64,000 bases of DNA, taken from Thalassotalea atypica (GTDB taxonomy: Bacteria; Pseudomonadota; Gammaproteobacteria; Enterobacterales; Alteromonadaceae). The notes beneath the pieces are model-generated. The model saw only the letters and a program-made list of their open reading frames with translations. It was not told the origin of the DNA and did not search any database. The stretch spans positions 1,054,001 to 1,118,000 of the forward strand of contig NZ_AP027364.1 of NCBI RefSeq assembly GCF_030295975.1, given 5' to 3'. The position numbers and the translations under genes were made by a program. Numbering within the stretch: the first letter of the stretch is position 1; the number at the start of each line of letters is the position of its first letter. This document shows, in pieces, positions 25,998 through 36,276 of the stretch.

Positions 25998-28289
25998 ATG
26001 ACAAAATTAGGTAGTGAAAAGAAGCAATTGCTCAAAGAAATCGAGCAACTAAGCTCTGAGCTCACAGAGGCTCTGCAGAAAAAAGAAGATCGTACTGTTC
26101 AACTTTTTATCAGTGAAGAGCGATTTGCTTTGGCGATGAGAACCGCTAACGACGGTTTGTGGGACTGGGATTTAAACACAGACGAGGTTTATTATTCACC
26201 ACGCTGGAAAAGTATGTTGGGTTATAAAGAACATGAGCTTGAAGGCAGTTTTAGTACATGGGCTGCATTAGTTCATGATGATGATAAAGAAGCTGTTTTA
26301 CAACAAGTTAATCAATATGTATCCAACGAGACCGACAGTTTTGAGGTAGAAATGCGTATGCACCATAAAAACGGTCATGAAATTCATGTTCGTTCCCGTG
26401 GTTTTAAGGTGTTGCGAGGATCTAGTGGTGAAGTGGTGCGTTTAATTGGAACGCATGTCGATATAACATCTCAAAAGAAAGCCGAGTTATTTGATCAAAA
26501 ACATACCAATGTTCTCGAAATGATAGCCAAAGGAAATCCTGCAGCCGAAGTCTATAAAGAAATTGCATTATTATACGAAGAACGCAACCCTGGCATGCGT
26601 TGCTCAATGTTAGAGTTATCTGGAAATAAATTGCTTCACGGCGGCGCACCTAGTCTACCTAAAGCGTATTGTGATGCAGTTCATGGTCTAGAGTATGGTC
26701 CTGATATTGGTTCATGCGGGACATCTACATTCACGGGAAAACGAGTTTTAGTTGAAAATATTGAAACTGATCCTAAATGGAAAAACTTAAAAGAAGTTGC
26801 ATTGCCATTTGGTATGCGTAGCTGTTGGTCTGAACCAATTAAGAGCTCCTCAGGAAAGGTGTTAGGAGCTTTCGGTATGTATTATGATTACCCCGCATTA
26901 CCGAATGATGAAGAATTACGTGATCTTATTTCAGCCGCAAGACTAGCGGGTATTGTTATGGAGCGCGAACAAAACCAAAAACGCATTCGAGATTTAGCAT
27001 ACACAGACAAACTCACCAAACTTTCTAGTCGCTCTCACTTCTATCTTAATATAGAAGAACTCATCAAAATATCTTCCCGAGATAATAATAAATTTGGCTT
27101 ATTGTATATCGACCTAGATAACTTTAAAGACGTGAATGATACATTAGGCCATGACGTGGGAGATTTGCTACTTAAAAAAGTCGCCCAGCGTTTGAAAAAA
27201 GCTTGCCGAGAGGTTGATTATATTGCTCGTCTTGGCGGCGATGAATTTTGTATTGCCGTTAGTGATGTAAAAGGAGATTATGGAGGCGCTTACGTTGCAC
27301 AACGCTGCTTAGAGCTTATTTCAAAGACGGTAGAGCTATGCGGGAGAGTATTTACACCTGCTTGTAGCATTGGTATTGCCTATTATCCTGACGATGGTTC
27401 GGACCTAAAAACTCTGTTAAAAGCTGCGGATACGGCTTTATATACGGCAAAAGATTTTGGTAAAAATAGATATGCATTTTATAAAAAAGAGTTAACGCTA
27501 AAAACGGAGTATCGTTTTAAAGTTGAACAGTATTTAAGAGAGGCGATTGAAAAAGAGCAACTGTCTTTGGTTTATCAACCAAAAATTGATATCAGAAGCG
27601 GAAAAGTTGTGAGTGTTGAAGCATTATGTCGCTGGAATCACCCAGTTCTAGGGCACGTTGCACCGGTAGATTTTATTCGTATGGCTGAAGAGATCGGCAT
27701 GATAAAGCCGCTTACGGAATGGGTGCTAAAAAAAGCTTGCCAAGAAATAATGGCTTGGAAAAAAGCCGGTCTTCCATCTGTCAGAATGGCCATTAATATT
27801 TCACCAAGCCACTTTCTTGATAGTGATTTGGTGCCATTAATAAGAAGTATAATTGAAGAAACTAGTGTAAGCCCTAGTGAGCTGGAACTAGAAGTCACGG
27901 AAGGAGAAGTTCAAACGAACCAAAACAACCTTACTGTATTTAGACATTTAAAGACACTTGGGGTATATCTGGCTATTGACGACTTTGGCATCGGCTATTC
28001 TTCTTTTGCATCCCTTAAGCACCTAAATGTTGATTTTCTTAAAATCGACAAACATTTTATAGACGATATGGTTTCCGATGATAAAACTAAACTATTAGTG
28101 GGCTCTATGATCGAAATGGGGCACAACCTTGGCCACACTATTACCGCTGAAGGCATAGAAAGTAAGCAACAGCTAAACATACTAAAAGAGTTAGGCTGTG
28201 ATACAGCCCAAGGCTACCTGTTTAGTAAGCCTGTAGAGTCGGCACAAGTCTTAAAATTCCTGAGTAATGGTAATTCTCATTTACATTGA
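25998..28289 (+). CDS. c-di-GMP synthesis/breakdown protein, PAS-GAF-GGDEF-EAL
   Basis: 763 residues: a short coiled coil (5-40), PAS (about 40-160), GAF (about 170-315), GGDEF (about 335-490) and EAL (about 510-755). The cyclase site GGDEF is intact near residue 412, and the inhibitory I-site RxxD lies five residues before it (REVD). The phosphodiesterase site EAL is intact near 540, with DDFGIGYSS. Both activities are therefore possible. There is no membrane segment, so it senses inside the cell; the PAS and GAF ligands are unknown. Confidence 0.92.
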   Translation: MTKLGSEKKQLLKEIEQLSSELTEALQKKEDRTVQLFISEERFALAMRTANDGLWDWDLNTDEVYYSPRWKSMLGYKEHELEGSFSTWAALVHDDDKEAVLQQVNQYVSNETDSFEVEMRMHHKNGHEIHVRSRGFKVLRGSSGEVVRLIGTHVDITSQKKAELFDQKHTNVLEMIAKGNPAAEVYKEIALLYEERNPGMRCSMLELSGNKLLHGGAPSLPKAYCDAVHGLEYGPDIGSCGTSTFTGKRVLVENIETDPKWKNLKEVALPFGMRSCWSEPIKSSSGKVLGAFGMYYDYPALPNDEELRDLISAARLAGIVMEREQNQKRIRDLAYTDKLTKLSSRSHFYLNIEELIKISSRDNNKFGLLYIDLDNFKDVNDTLGHDVGDLLLKKVAQRLKKACREVDYIARLGGDEFCIAVSDVKGDYGGAYVAQRCLELISKTVELCGRVFTPACSIGIAYYPDDGSDLKTLLKAADTALYTAKDFGKNRYAFYKKELTLKTEYRFKVEQYLREAIEKEQLSLVYQPKIDIRSGKVVSVEALCRWNHPVLGHVAPVDFIRMAEEIGMIKPLTEWVLKKACQEIMAWKKAGLPSVRMAINISPSHFLDSDLVPLIRSIIEETSVSPSELELEVTEGEVQTNQNNLTVFRHLKTLGVYLAIDDFGIGYSSFASLKHLNVDFLKIDKHFIDDMVSDDKTKLLVGSMIEMGHNLGHTITAEGIESKQQLNILKELGCDTAQGYLFSKPVESAQVLKFLSNGNSHLH

Positions 28290-28320
28290 ATATTTAAATT
28301 CAACTAGATAGCGTAATTTT

Positions 28321-28346
28321 GCCCTATTTAATGGTAGGGTTTTTGT
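28321..28346 (+). terminator. weak rho-independent terminator after the PAS-GGDEF-EAL gene
   Basis: CCCTA (28322-28326) pairs with TAGGG (28335-28339), followed by TTTTTG. The stem is short. The remaining 320 bp to the next gene are AT-rich and contain a TATAAT (28601-28606) that may be the -10 of that gene's promoter; no good -35 is visible. Confidence 0.45.
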
Positions 28347-28667
28347 AGAACTTTTCAGCTCATCTTATTCGAGGGTAATGTCACCTAAAAGAGAGAATTT
28401 TTATCCATAGGTAAACTTTATAATAAGGTTTCTTATTTGTTTATTTAGGAAAGTAGCCGGGACTAAAGTTTAGTGTCGCGGTGTTGTTTAATAGACAAAA
28501 AAGTGAATCTTATATCTTATCGTTTACGAGTATTTCTACCAAAAAACGTAACATTTTATGAGATTTTTATGTCAGTTACATAGCAAAGTTAAAAATAGCC
28601 TATAATTTATGGAATAAATAAAACTCAATTGCTTAGGATGAGCGTAGTAGATATTGTGTGAATTATA

Positions 28668-29921
28668 ATGAAAGAAAATGACCTACAACTAGAAAAATCC
28701 ATTTATCGTTTGTTTGAAATCACCCCTGTTCCAATCGCTTTGTCTTTTCCTGACGGTAAACTTGAATACGTTAATCCAGCTCTGAAAAAAATGCTTGGCT
28801 ACGAAAATGACGAGATATATTCAGAGGATGTTATCATTACTCATTGTGATGATATTCATATCAATCAACTGATAAGAAAAAAGTTAGCTCAAGATCCTAG
28901 AACGCCTGTTCAGGAAGAGAAGCGATATAAACATAAATTGGGGCATACAGTTTTTGCTCAACTTAATATTGTTGCGCAAGTCGATAATGACCATGTAGTA
29001 AGAAGATATATCTCGCAATTAGTTGACTTAACATCCATAAAAAAATTAGATGCGGCTGAAGTACTGCTCAATCATTTGGTGAATAAGTCCAATGATGCAA
29101 TTTACGTTGTTGACCCCGAATATGGGCACTTTTTAAATTGTAATCAACTTGCGCATCAACGGTTAGGTTATAGCAAGGAAGAGCTACTTAAATTATCCGT
29201 GTCGGACATTAACTTGAGTTTCAATATCAAAGGAAAATGGGAAGAGTTATATCAACGGGTAAAGCTAAAAGAGAACATTGTCACTGAGTCTTCACATACA
29301 CGCAAAGATGGAACAGAACTGCCTGTTGAAGCAAGCATAAGCCTGACTGAATTTAATGAAAAAGACTATTTCCTTGCCATTGTGAGAGATATTTCCAGAA
29401 GAAAACAAAAGGAATTAGAAGCACTCGAATTAGCGAATTTAGACCCTTTAACCAAGTTACCTAATCGCAGAGCGCTTGAGGACAAATTAGAGGTGCTGTT
29501 TCAAAAGTCAAAAACAAAAAACACGTTAATAGCCTTTGTTTTTATTGACCTTGATAATTTTAAGATGATTAATGATACACATGGTCATATTATTGGTGAT
29601 GAAGTTTTAATAGGAACAGCCAATAGATTAAAACACTGCACCAGAGAAGCTGATCTTGTCACTCGAATGGGTGGAGATGAATTTCTTGTTGTGATGAGTG
29701 GTGTGGAAGATAAGTCATCACTAAAAATAATGGCAGATAAGCTTCTAAAAGAGTTTAATTCGCCCTTCAAAATTAAGAAAGAGTTAATACCAGTTGAAGC
29801 CAGTTTTGGCGTTTCAGTATATGCAAATGATAATGAAGATGCCTACACCTTAATACAATTAGCTGATGAGGCCATGTACGAAGCTAAAAAACATGCGGGC
29901 AGTTCAATCTATTTCATATAA
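28668..29921 (+). CDS. PAS-PAS-GGDEF diguanylate cyclase
   Basis: 417 residues: two PAS domains (about 8-125 and 130-245) and a C-terminal GGDEF domain (about 255-417). The active site GGDEF is intact near 334 and the product-inhibition I-site READ is present five residues before it. There is no EAL domain or membrane helix, so it should make c-di-GMP in the cytoplasm under control of its PAS sensors. It shares no operon with the upstream gene (378 bp gap). Confidence 0.9.
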   Translation: MKENDLQLEKSIYRLFEITPVPIALSFPDGKLEYVNPALKKMLGYENDEIYSEDVIITHCDDIHINQLIRKKLAQDPRTPVQEEKRYKHKLGHTVFAQLNIVAQVDNDHVVRRYISQLVDLTSIKKLDAAEVLLNHLVNKSNDAIYVVDPEYGHFLNCNQLAHQRLGYSKEELLKLSVSDINLSFNIKGKWEELYQRVKLKENIVTESSHTRKDGTELPVEASISLTEFNEKDYFLAIVRDISRRKQKELEALELANLDPLTKLPNRRALEDKLEVLFQKSKTKNTLIAFVFIDLDNFKMINDTHGHIIGDEVLIGTANRLKHCTREADLVTRMGGDEFLVVMSGVEDKSSLKIMADKLLKEFNSPFKIKKELIPVEASFGVSVYANDNEDAYTLIQLADEAMYEAKKHAGSSIYFI

Positions 29922-30047
29922 AAGTATAGGAAAGCCTATTTAGTTCAATTTATGAATTCAACAGGTTGTGCTAGGTACTTTCTATTTTAAATCAATTACT
30001 TAATTTGCTATACTTATCTATTCTAATACTGTTGCGACTTTTAATCA

Positions 30048-32756
30048 CTAGACAATATGTTGTAGATTTTTAACTAAATCATCTATATCAATGGGTTTGG
30101 CTAAATGTTTATTAAACCCTACTTTTATCGCTCTCTCCTTACTTCTTGTATCCACGTCAGCTGTTAAAGCAATGATAACAATATGATCAAATTCAGGTTG
30201 TTTTCGGATTTTTCTAGTCGCTTCATATCCGTCTAAAACTGGCATTTGACAATCCATTAATATGACATCCACACTTTCTTTTTCAATGTGCTCTAAAACG
30301 CGTTGGCCATTTTCAACAATCACAGCATCTATATTTAATTTCTTTAATATATTGTTTATAAGTTTTTGATTAATTTTATTATCTTCTGCTACTAGTACCC
30401 TCAAATGCGAAATATCTCTATTATCTGCACTACCACTATTATTGGCGACTTTGTCAGCTTCACCAAAAGGCAGTCGACAAGTTAAGGTAAAAATAGAGCC
30501 TTTATCTATTGTGCTAGAAACTGTTATATCTCCATTCATTAAGTGACTTAATTTTTTTGATATCGTTAAGCCTAAGCCTGTGCCACCAAAATCTCTTGAT
30601 GTTGAAGAGTCCGCTTGCGTGAAGGGTTCAAACAGGCCGTCAATTTTACTTTCTAATATGCCAATGCCAGTGTCTTTTACTTGAACTTGGATATGCGCAT
30701 CAAGTTCTGATGATTCAACCAATGAAGCTGATAATGATACTCCGCCTTGGTGAGTAAATTTGATTGCATTACCACATAAGTTTATTAAGATTTGTTCAAA
30801 ACGGGTTTGATCACCTAAAACATACATTTGAGTAGGCAATGTGTCATGTAGTGACCAGGTAAGTTCTTTTTCAATAGTTTGAGATTCAAATAAACGATGT
30901 ACTTTGGATAATGACAAATGAAGATCAAAAGTATCGTGGCTTAATAAAAGCTTATTTGATTCAATTTTGGAAATGTCGAGAATGTCATTAACAATATTGA
31001 CTAACAAGTCGGAAGAAATAGCGATATTGTCAATAAAATGCTTAATTTCATCTATATTATTAGAGCCTTGCGCTAGCTGAGAAAATCCCACTACAGAATT
31101 CATTGGTGTACGAATTTCATGGCTCATATTTGCCAAAAATTGGCTTTTCGCCTGGTTAGCATAATTGGCTTCTTGCATAGCTAACTCTAATGACTCTGTA
31201 CGCTCTTTCACTTGTATATCTAAAGCTAGCTGGCGGTTATGCATTAGTAACAGTGAAATTATGATAACTACTTCAATCACTACCAGTAATAGATACAAAA
31301 ATAAAAACTCTTCGTTTTGTTTCCGAGCAACATATTTTTTGTTTACCAATAAATTTATATTCCATAGTTGGCCGGCAACAGTAAACGTATCAGTGAAGCT
31401 GTTATAGGGAGGGTTAAGCGATATCGCTTTACTATCTCTTTCAATGGTATTGGAATAAAACCAATCTGAACTACCTTGTTCAAAAAACTCAAAATAAAAT
31501 AGTTTTTGTTGTTGTTCTGTGAATGATTTCAATAGAATTCTTTCAACTAAGAATACACCGGTTGCAAATCCTTTTAATTTCTTAGTCATTTCAACCGTAT
31601 TGCTATTCAAATGTTCAAATACTGGAAAAAATAGTAAAAAGCCAGGTTCATTTTTTTCTGATTGTACTAGCTGAATAACGGGTGTTGCTTGTGGTTGGTA
31701 GCTTTGTATGGCTTTCATTAATGTCATTTTTCGTGATGGGTTGGAAAATACATTAAAGCCAATTGCCTTTTTATTTCCTTGTTCAGGGCTAATATATTTA
31801 ACATAAATGATTGGGTCGGTTTCGAGTATGGGCTCACCTTTTATAGGTGTTCTTTTGCCGTAAAGTTCTGTCAGCTCAGCTTCATAAAACGGTCGATCTT
31901 TTTGAAGTATAATTGGATTCCACGACATCGCTTTAATCGACGGAGATTCTTTGTAAGCGGTGACTACAAATTGTTGAAAATCTGCTTTATTCATTTTAGG
32001 TGTATTTTGAATATAATTTGCTAGTTCTTTTAATTCTTCGACACTTTCGGCTATATGGCTATGAATACTATTTTCAATAACTTGTATTTCTTTTTTGACT
32101 AATTCTCTTGAGTTGTCAGTCGACTTTTCAATAAAAAGCAGTGTTATTAGTGTAGTGATAACAAATAGCGTGGCCACTGCACTTATTACCGTTATTCTAG
32201 CTTTTTTCTGTTCAGTATCAACTTGCTTAAAGTTATATATACTTAAAAATAATGGAGTAATAAGGAGTACACCTAAGGAGTCCCCAAGCCACCAATAAAT
32301 GACATTAAGGTAATAGTCTTCAATTGGATATGACGGATTGAAAATACTTAAGGAATACACGCCTATCGTAGATGAAACTACGTTAATTAGAATGCCAACA
32401 ATTAAAACAAAATAAATAGCCTTCTTATTTTCCCACTGCTCGAAAGGGTTACCTAGCCAATAACGTAACAACGAAGCACCTATAACTGCTTGTAATGTCC
32501 CCCCAAAGGCAATAATGGCATTTTGAATTCCAACAGTTGAATAGAGTAATGAATATTCAAAGTTCGAAATGACGGTAAAGTTAAAGAAAAACGAAGCGAC
32601 AAACACCGCAGGGAAGAAACGCCACCACCAAAAGTAGCAACCCATAAGTGCAATGCCAGCAGGTAGCCAAATTGGCACAACTTGACTTTGAACCGATATT
32701 TCTGAAAGTAGAAGAGCAATGAATATATAGCCAATAAAAAACGCTATGTACGACAT
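30048..32756 (-). CDS. MASE1-CHASE hybrid sensor histidine kinase
   Basis: 902 residues: an N-terminal MASE1-type membrane domain with about eight helices (1-210), a periplasmic CHASE-like sensor (about 225-450), another membrane helix, a coiled coil, HisKA with H546 (SHEIRTP), HATPase with [15 protein letters not shown] and GGTGLGL, and a receiver domain with D835 ([11 protein letters not shown]). All catalytic residues are present. No Hpt domain or partner regulator is next to it. It converges with the diguanylate cyclase gene. Confidence 0.92.
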   Translation of the reverse strand: MSYIAFFIGYIFIALLLSEISVQSQVVPIWLPAGIALMGCYFWWWRFFPAVFVASFFFNFTVISNFEYSLLYSTVGIQNAIIAFGGTLQAVIGASLLRYWLGNPFEQWENKKAIYFVLIVGILINVVSSTIGVYSLSIFNPSYPIEDYYLNVIYWWLGDSLGVLLITPLFLSIYNFKQVDTEQKKARITVISAVATLFVITTLITLLFIEKSTDNSRELVKKEIQVIENSIHSHIAESVEELKELANYIQNTPKMNKADFQQFVVTAYKESPSIKAMSWNPIILQKDRPFYEAELTELYGKRTPIKGEPILETDPIIYVKYISPEQGNKKAIGFNVFSNPSRKMTLMKAIQSYQPQATPVIQLVQSEKNEPGFLLFFPVFEHLNSNTVEMTKKLKGFATGVFLVERILLKSFTEQQQKLFYFEFFEQGSSDWFYSNTIERDSKAISLNPPYNSFTDTFTVAGQLWNINLLVNKKYVARKQNEEFLFLYLLLVVIEVVIIISLLLMHNRQLALDIQVKERTESLELAMQEANYANQAKSQFLANMSHEIRTPMNSVVGFSQLAQGSNNIDEIKHFIDNIAISSDLLVNIVNDILDISKIESNKLLLSHDTFDLHLSLSKVHRLFESQTIEKELTWSLHDTLPTQMYVLGDQTRFEQILINLCGNAIKFTHQGGVSLSASLVESSELDAHIQVQVKDTGIGILESKIDGLFEPFTQADSSTSRDFGGTGLGLTISKKLSHLMNGDITVSSTIDKGSIFTLTCRLPFGEADKVANNSGSADNRDISHLRVLVAEDNKINQKLINNILKKLNIDAVIVENGQRVLEHIEKESVDVILMDCQMPVLDGYEATRKIRKQPEFDHIVIIALTADVDTRSKERAIKVGFNKHLAKPIDIDDLVKNLQHIV

Positions 32757-33160
32757 CCATGAGTATTTAATTGATAAACTAATGATTTTTCAGCCAAGCA
32801 CTTGAAACTAATAACAAATATAGTTGAGCTAATCTAACTCTTCAACTATTCAATGTTTGATATGACGTTCAAATACAATTGCTTAGTCATGTGGAAACAG
32901 GCGAAATTCATCATTAATAAGCTGATTGTGTGACTCGTAACAAAAGAATTTAAAACTGGGAGTAGATGCTAAATATAGAGAGAAGTACCTTTTAAATAAG
33001 TGATACAGCGCTAAGTTATCTTTTAAACTAACTAATCTGAGCTTGTCTAAATAATGAACTTGTTGTATAAAAATAACACTAATAAAAACAATAAATAATG
33101 ACTATCAAGTTCATTAATAATTATAAAAAATAACACAATGTTTTAAGTTATGGGGTTGGA
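32757..33160. other. AT-rich gene-free stretch between divergent genes
   Basis: About 400 bp that must hold the promoters of the hybrid kinase and of the small membrane protein. The only structure seen is an 11 bp inverted repeat, TAATGAACTTG (33052-33062) and CAAGTTCATTA (33106-33116), a possible operator or transcript loop. Confidence 0.3.
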
Positions 33161-33562
33161 ATGAGTCGTAATAATAATAAATTTTGGACACTTATTTTCG
33201 GGGCCATACTGGCCAATTCATATGTATGGTTGGTGAATGTGGGAGCATCAACACCCGTGCCTGAATTATTCCATTCATACACTGCTTTTGTAGTAGATTT
33301 TTATTCACCTTTAGTTACAGCGCTGCTTTCAATACTATTGGTAATAATGATCAGCTTGATCATGCTTAAAGGGTTTAAAATTTGTGTCAGCGAACACATT
33401 TTGTGGCTGTTTTGGCCTAGCATAGGTTTTTTAGTATTTACCTCAGTAACTGCAAGTGCGTTACTTTTTTCCATTCTACATGCAGCAATTCCTGCACTTA
33501 TGGCACTTTCCATGATTTACTTTATAAGAAAAAGACAGCAATTCTTTTTAGCTCGCACTTAA
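33161..33562 (+). CDS. small integral membrane protein of unknown function
   Basis: 133 residues with about four predicted membrane helices (about 9-28, 44-70, 80-103, 105-123) and a basic C-terminal end (IRKRQQFFLART). A GGGGTTGGA ribosome site precedes the ATG. No family is recognised and it does not share an operon with its neighbours. Confidence 0.65.
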   Translation: MSRNNNKFWTLIFGAILANSYVWLVNVGASTPVPELFHSYTAFVVDFYSPLVTALLSILLVIMISLIMLKGFKICVSEHILWLFWPSIGFLVFTSVTASALLFSILHAAIPALMALSMIYFIRKRQQFFLART

Positions 33563-33649
33563 AAATAAACCTATACGCATTATCATACAGACGTTTGCAA
33601 CTAGATTGAATTTTCAGTCGTCTGGAATGCTCGGCATTCTATAGCGTTA

Positions 33650-33883
33650 TTATGGCAAGAGAAAGTAAAGAAAACTGCCAATAGATACTCCATAAAAAAT
33701 CACTACAAGTATCAACAATGTTGATTGTAAAACAGACTGTTTAATCGCAAATTGACTTTGTTTTAACAATACATTTGATAGTCTAACGTTAGATTTTTCT
33801 TCTATCACATGAGCGTGCTGAGGTGATTGTTGGATGTCTTGAGGGTGCTTGCTCTTGCTTGGTCTCAAATCTACTTTCATCAT
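33650..33883 (-). CDS. small tail-anchored membrane protein, unknown
   Basis: 77 residues from the ATG at 33883 (or 76 from the next ATG at 33880), chosen because AAGGAAG lies just upstream. The polar N-terminal part (about 1-50) has a histidine/glutamine-rich stretch (HPQDIQQSPQHAHV), and one C-terminal helix ends the protein (TLLILVVIFYGVSIGSFLYFLLP region). No family is recognised. Confidence 0.5.
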   Translation of the reverse strand: MMKVDLRPSKSKHPQDIQQSPQHAHVIEEKSNVRLSNVLLKQSQFAIKQSVLQSTLLILVVIFYGVSIGSFLYFLLP

Positions 33884-34062
33884 TGCTTCCTTCAATTGAT
33901 GTTTATGTTATCGAGTATCTATTAAAGTTTTAGCCAACATCCTCAAAAGATCAATAAATTATGCTAAAAAACAATTACATAAATTGTAAGAGAAAAGTTT
34001 TATATTATTTTTGTAATAAAAGACCACATAACCAGACTATTGTACTGAATAAATTATAAAAC

Positions 34063-35529
34063 ATGGAGTTAACAAGAATAATGCGGACATTGATGACCAC
34101 CATATGCTTACTATTGATAAGCTGGCAAGGACTCGCTAAAGAATCAAAATTGGAGCTTGAAGAATGTCATGTAAAAGGCATTAAAGAGCAAGTTCAATGT
34201 GGCACATTAACCGTGCCGGAAGATTACCAAAAACCTGAAGGTACAAGCCTAGATGTCAATGTCGTGGTACTGCCAGCAATTGACCGAAGCTCGGAATTAG
34301 AGCCGTTAATGTTTCTAGCAGGGGGGCCAGGGCAAGCTGCCACTGAGCTATCAGCTCATATTCGCCGTACGTTTTATGAAATCAGAAAAACCCGAGATAT
34401 TATCTTGGTTGATCAACGTGGTACCGGAAAGTCGAACGCTATTATTTGTGACGAGGCTGAATTTTATGACCAAAATGTCTATACCTCATCAAGCTCAGAT
34501 TTTTCAGCAGACGATATCAGAGAGTGCATTGGGCAATTAAAGCAGAACTTAAGCCAGTACAACTCTGAAAATGCAATCAGAGACTTTGACGCCGTAAGAG
34601 CAGCCTTAGGTCATCAAAAAATTAATATATATGGTGGTTCGTACGGCACAAGGGCTGCATTGGTTTACATGCGATTGCTGCCTGATAGCTTGCGCAGTGT
34701 CGTGCTTGATAGTGTTGGTCCCATTGAAGTACCTATTGGGCCATTTGGTCAATCATCTGCTCGCTCTTTTTCACTGTTGGTCGAAAATTGCAATCTAGAA
34801 GCTGCCTGCGCAAAAGCCTTTCCTGATTTGGAGTCGGAGTTCCAAACAGTGTATGAGCGTTTAATGAAATCACCGGAAATTATTCGAATTTCACACCCAA
34901 GATTAGGCACACCTCTTGATTTTAAAGTCGACGGTGAAAAGTTTATCAGCGTCATATTTACTAAGTTATACAGTATGGAGTTACGCACTGTAGTGCCATT
35001 AACCATTCACCAAGCGTTCCTAGGTAACTTTCAGCCACTTGCTGGACTTTTATCAACTGATGATACCAACACCGATGAAGGGGGCATGTATTTCGGTTTG
35101 ACACTCAACATTGTGTGTAATGAAGACTTCCCATTGTTAAATGAAAACGATTGGAATGCTGATGCAGATAATACTTTTGGCAGAAACGTCAGTCATCGTG
35201 TGTGGCGCTTGGCGTGCCCGTTATGGCCTAAGTACCGTCCGAGCAGCGAGTTTTATCAGCCTGTAACCGCAGATATTCCGACATTGGTGTTATCTGGAAA
35301 CCTTGATCCAGTGACGCCGCCTAGTAACGGTGAGAAATCAGATGCGACCTTAGTGAATAGTCATCACATTGTTGTCAAAAATGCCGCTCATATTGTCGCC
35401 AGCAGTGATTGTGGTGTCGATGTGGTTAATCAATTTCTTACCGAATTGAAACCAGATCAGCTTGATGAAAAATGTTTAACGGAAATTCCAGACGAGTCAT
35501 TTATGACCAGTTTAAATGGCAATATTTAG
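34063..35529 (+). CDS. exported alpha/beta hydrolase, peptidase S33 type
   Basis: 488 residues with a signal peptide (about 1-25), an alpha/beta hydrolase core and a TAP-like C-terminal domain. The nucleophile serine is in YGGSYGTRAA; the oxyanion stretch is FLAGGPGQAA; the acid and base are in LSGNLDPVTPP and NAAHIVAS. This group includes proline iminopeptidases and tripeptidyl aminopeptidases that cut peptides in the periplasm. It lies 9 bp before the ABC ATPase gene, so the three form an operon. A second in-frame ATG at 34081 is possible. Confidence 0.87.
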   Translation: MELTRIMRTLMTTICLLLISWQGLAKESKLELEECHVKGIKEQVQCGTLTVPEDYQKPEGTSLDVNVVVLPAIDRSSELEPLMFLAGGPGQAATELSAHIRRTFYEIRKTRDIILVDQRGTGKSNAIICDEAEFYDQNVYTSSSSDFSADDIRECIGQLKQNLSQYNSENAIRDFDAVRAALGHQKINIYGGSYGTRAALVYMRLLPDSLRSVVLDSVGPIEVPIGPFGQSSARSFSLLVENCNLEAACAKAFPDLESEFQTVYERLMKSPEIIRISHPRLGTPLDFKVDGEKFISVIFTKLYSMELRTVVPLTIHQAFLGNFQPLAGLLSTDDTNTDEGGMYFGLTLNIVCNEDFPLLNENDWNADADNTFGRNVSHRVWRLACPLWPKYRPSSEFYQPVTADIPTLVLSGNLDPVTPPSNGEKSDATLVNSHHIVVKNAAHIVASSDCGVDVVNQFLTELKPDQLDEKCLTEIPDESFMTSLNGNI

Positions 35530-35538
35530 GGACGAAAA

Positions 35539-36276
35539 ATGATTGAAGTAAACAACTTACATAAAACGTTTGGTAAAGACGTAAAAGCACTAGATGGTCT
35601 GTCATTTATTGCCAAAGATGGAGAGATAACCGGAATTCTTGGCCCTAATGGTGCAGGTAAAACTACCTGCCTTAGAAGCCTGTACGGATTATTAAAAGCA
35701 GATCAAGGCAGTGCTACGATAGATGGTGTTAGTGCGTTGGAGCATCCCATTCAAGCCAGAGCCAAGCTTGGTATATTTCCAGACAAATTTGGTTTGTATG
35801 AGCGTCTGACTGCCTACGAACAAATTGACTATTTCGCCAGTATTCATGGCATGCAGGGCAAGGCAAAACATGATGCAATTAATACAATTTTAAAAGACTT
35901 GGACATGGAAGAGTTAGCTCATCGAAAAACTCAAGGCTTTTCACAAGGACAACGTATGAAAGTCACCTTGGCACAAGCTCTAGTGCATCAACCTAAAAAT
36001 TTCGTATTAGATGAGCCGACACGAGGTTTAGATGTGATGAGCACTCGGGTACTGCGTAACCATTTAACCCGTTTTAAAGAAAAAGGTCACTGTATCTTAT
36101 TTTCTTCTCATGTGATGCAGGAAGTTGCTGCATTATGTGATCGCGTTGTTATTGTTGCTAATGGCCGTCTAGCGGCTCAAGGCACGCCGCAAGAGCTATG
36201 CGAGCTCGCGGGGGAAACTCAACTTGAAGAAGCCTTTGTTAAACTCATTGGCTCTGATGAAGGAGTTGCCGCATGA
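35539..36276 (+). CDS. ABC-2 exporter ATP-binding protein (NatA-like)
   Basis: 245 residues of a standard ABC ATPase: Walker A GPNGAGKTT, signature variant FSQGQRMKV, Walker B NFVLDEPTRGLD, and the H-loop SSH. It is closest to the NatA/CcmA type that drives ABC-2 permeases. Its stop overlaps the permease start (ATGA), so a dimer of this protein powers the next gene product. The substrate is unknown; NatAB of Bacillus exports sodium. Confidence 0.9.
   Translation: MIEVNNLHKTFGKDVKALDGLSFIAKDGEITGILGPNGAGKTTCLRSLYGLLKADQGSATIDGVSALEHPIQARAKLGIFPDKFGLYERLTAYEQIDYFASIHGMQGKAKHDAINTILKDLDMEELAHRKTQGFSQGQRMKVTLAQALVHQPKNFVLDEPTRGLDVMSTRVLRNHLTRFKEKGHCILFSSHVMQEVAALCDRVVIVANGRLAAQGTPQELCELAGETQLEEAFVKLIGSDEGVAA

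Noticed and set aside
33052-33116. Inverted repeat TAATGAACTTG / CAAGTTCATTA as an attachment site or terminator
   Set aside because: No T run follows and no integrase is near; an 11 bp repeat in AT-rich DNA is weak evidence.
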